Shown: positions 6,006 through 6,113 of the stretch, piece after piece | How the letters are laid out: the number at the start of each line of letters is the position of its first letter | How positions within the stretch are numbered: position 1 is the first letter of the stretch | DNA from: Hyphomicrobiales bacterium | Lineage (GTDB): Bacteria > Pseudomonadota > Alphaproteobacteria > Rhizobiales > Beijerinckiaceae | Assembly: GCA_003164825.1 (NCBI GenBank) | Contig: PLUH01000254.1 | Coordinates: forward strand, 5,384-11,496 | Length of the DNA stretch: 6,113 nucleotides | Direction: 5' to 3' | Notes under the pieces: generated by a model | Seen by the model: only the letters and a program-made list of their open reading frames with translations | The model's database searches: none | What the model was told of the DNA's origin: nothing | Translations under genes and position numbers: made by a program

Positions 6006-6113
6006 TCAGCGCGGAAGGAAGTCGCGAATGGCCGCCGCGATCTCTGCCGCATGAGTCTCAAGCGCGAAATGTCCGGTGTCGAAAAAGCGCACGGTCGCGT
6101 TTGGAATATCGCG
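6006..6113 (-). CDS. Alpha/beta hydrolase, C-terminal 35 codons only
   Basis: The frame is open from the right window edge to the TGA at 6008-6006 and encodes RDIPNATVRFFDTGHFALE followed by THAAEIAAAIRDFLPR. The DTGHFALE segment is the classic C-terminal block of alpha/beta-fold hydrolases, where the His is the base of the Ser/Asp-His-acid triad. The helix HAAEIAAAIRDFL is the usual final helix that closes the fold. Substrate and subfamily (esterase, epoxide hydrolase or dehalogenase-like) cannot be told without the N-terminal part. It lies 24 bases upstream of the SDR gene on the same strand, so the two probably form an accessory metabolic operon. Confidence 0.75.
   Translation of the reverse strand, partial: RDIPNATVRFFDTGHFALETHAAEIAAAIRDFLPR

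Overview
The window looks like a piece of a GC-rich alphaproteobacterial chromosome, probably in the Hyphomicrobiales (Rhizobiales) range. This rests on the gene order miaB-phoH-ybeY-corC, the high GC of these genes (sampled 60-base rows run from about 58 to 75%) and the style of the proteins. I cannot name a genus from sequence alone.

Layout: (1) Positions 1-601, minus strand, hold the start of an unrecognised secreted protein with a clear signal peptide, a coiled-coil-like middle and several cysteines. It runs off the left edge, and its DNA is only about 53% GC, unlike the rest of the window. (2) Positions 602-832 form a divergent intergenic region with an AT-rich stretch. (3) Positions 833-4862, plus strand, form a compact core operon: miaB (tRNA ms2i6A methylthiotransferase), phoH/ybeZ (PhoH-type ATPase), ybeY (rRNA maturation endoribonuclease) and corC/ybeX (CBS-pair protein). 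phoH/ybeY and ybeY/corC are each joined by a 4-base ATGA stop/start overlap. (4) Positions about 4900-5176, plus strand, hold a broken VapC-type PIN toxin gene. It has lost its N-terminal half and carries a +1 frameshift in a run of four C. (5) Positions 5211-5981, minus strand, hold an SDR-fold protein that lacks the usual catalytic residues. (6) Positions 6006-6113, minus strand, hold the last 35 codons of an alpha/beta hydrolase, 24 bases upstream of the SDR and probably co-transcribed with it.

The core operon serves translation and RNA quality: tRNA modification (MiaB), 16S rRNA maturation and ribosome quality control (YbeY with its usual partner PhoH/YbeZ), and a CorC/YbeX protein that travels with them. 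In many proteobacteria lnt (apolipoprotein N-acyltransferase) follows corC. Here a toxin remnant and a convergent accessory unit occupy that position, so the operon's downstream flank looks rearranged. Its upstream flank is a gene of foreign-looking composition.

I found no RNA genes, CRISPR arrays, insertion sequences or convincing terminators. I do not see a clear new multi-gene system. The items most worth a second look are the catalytically atypical SDR, the unknown low-GC secreted protein, the decayed toxin at the operon break point, and the small upstream reading frame that ends on a candidate phoH start codon.
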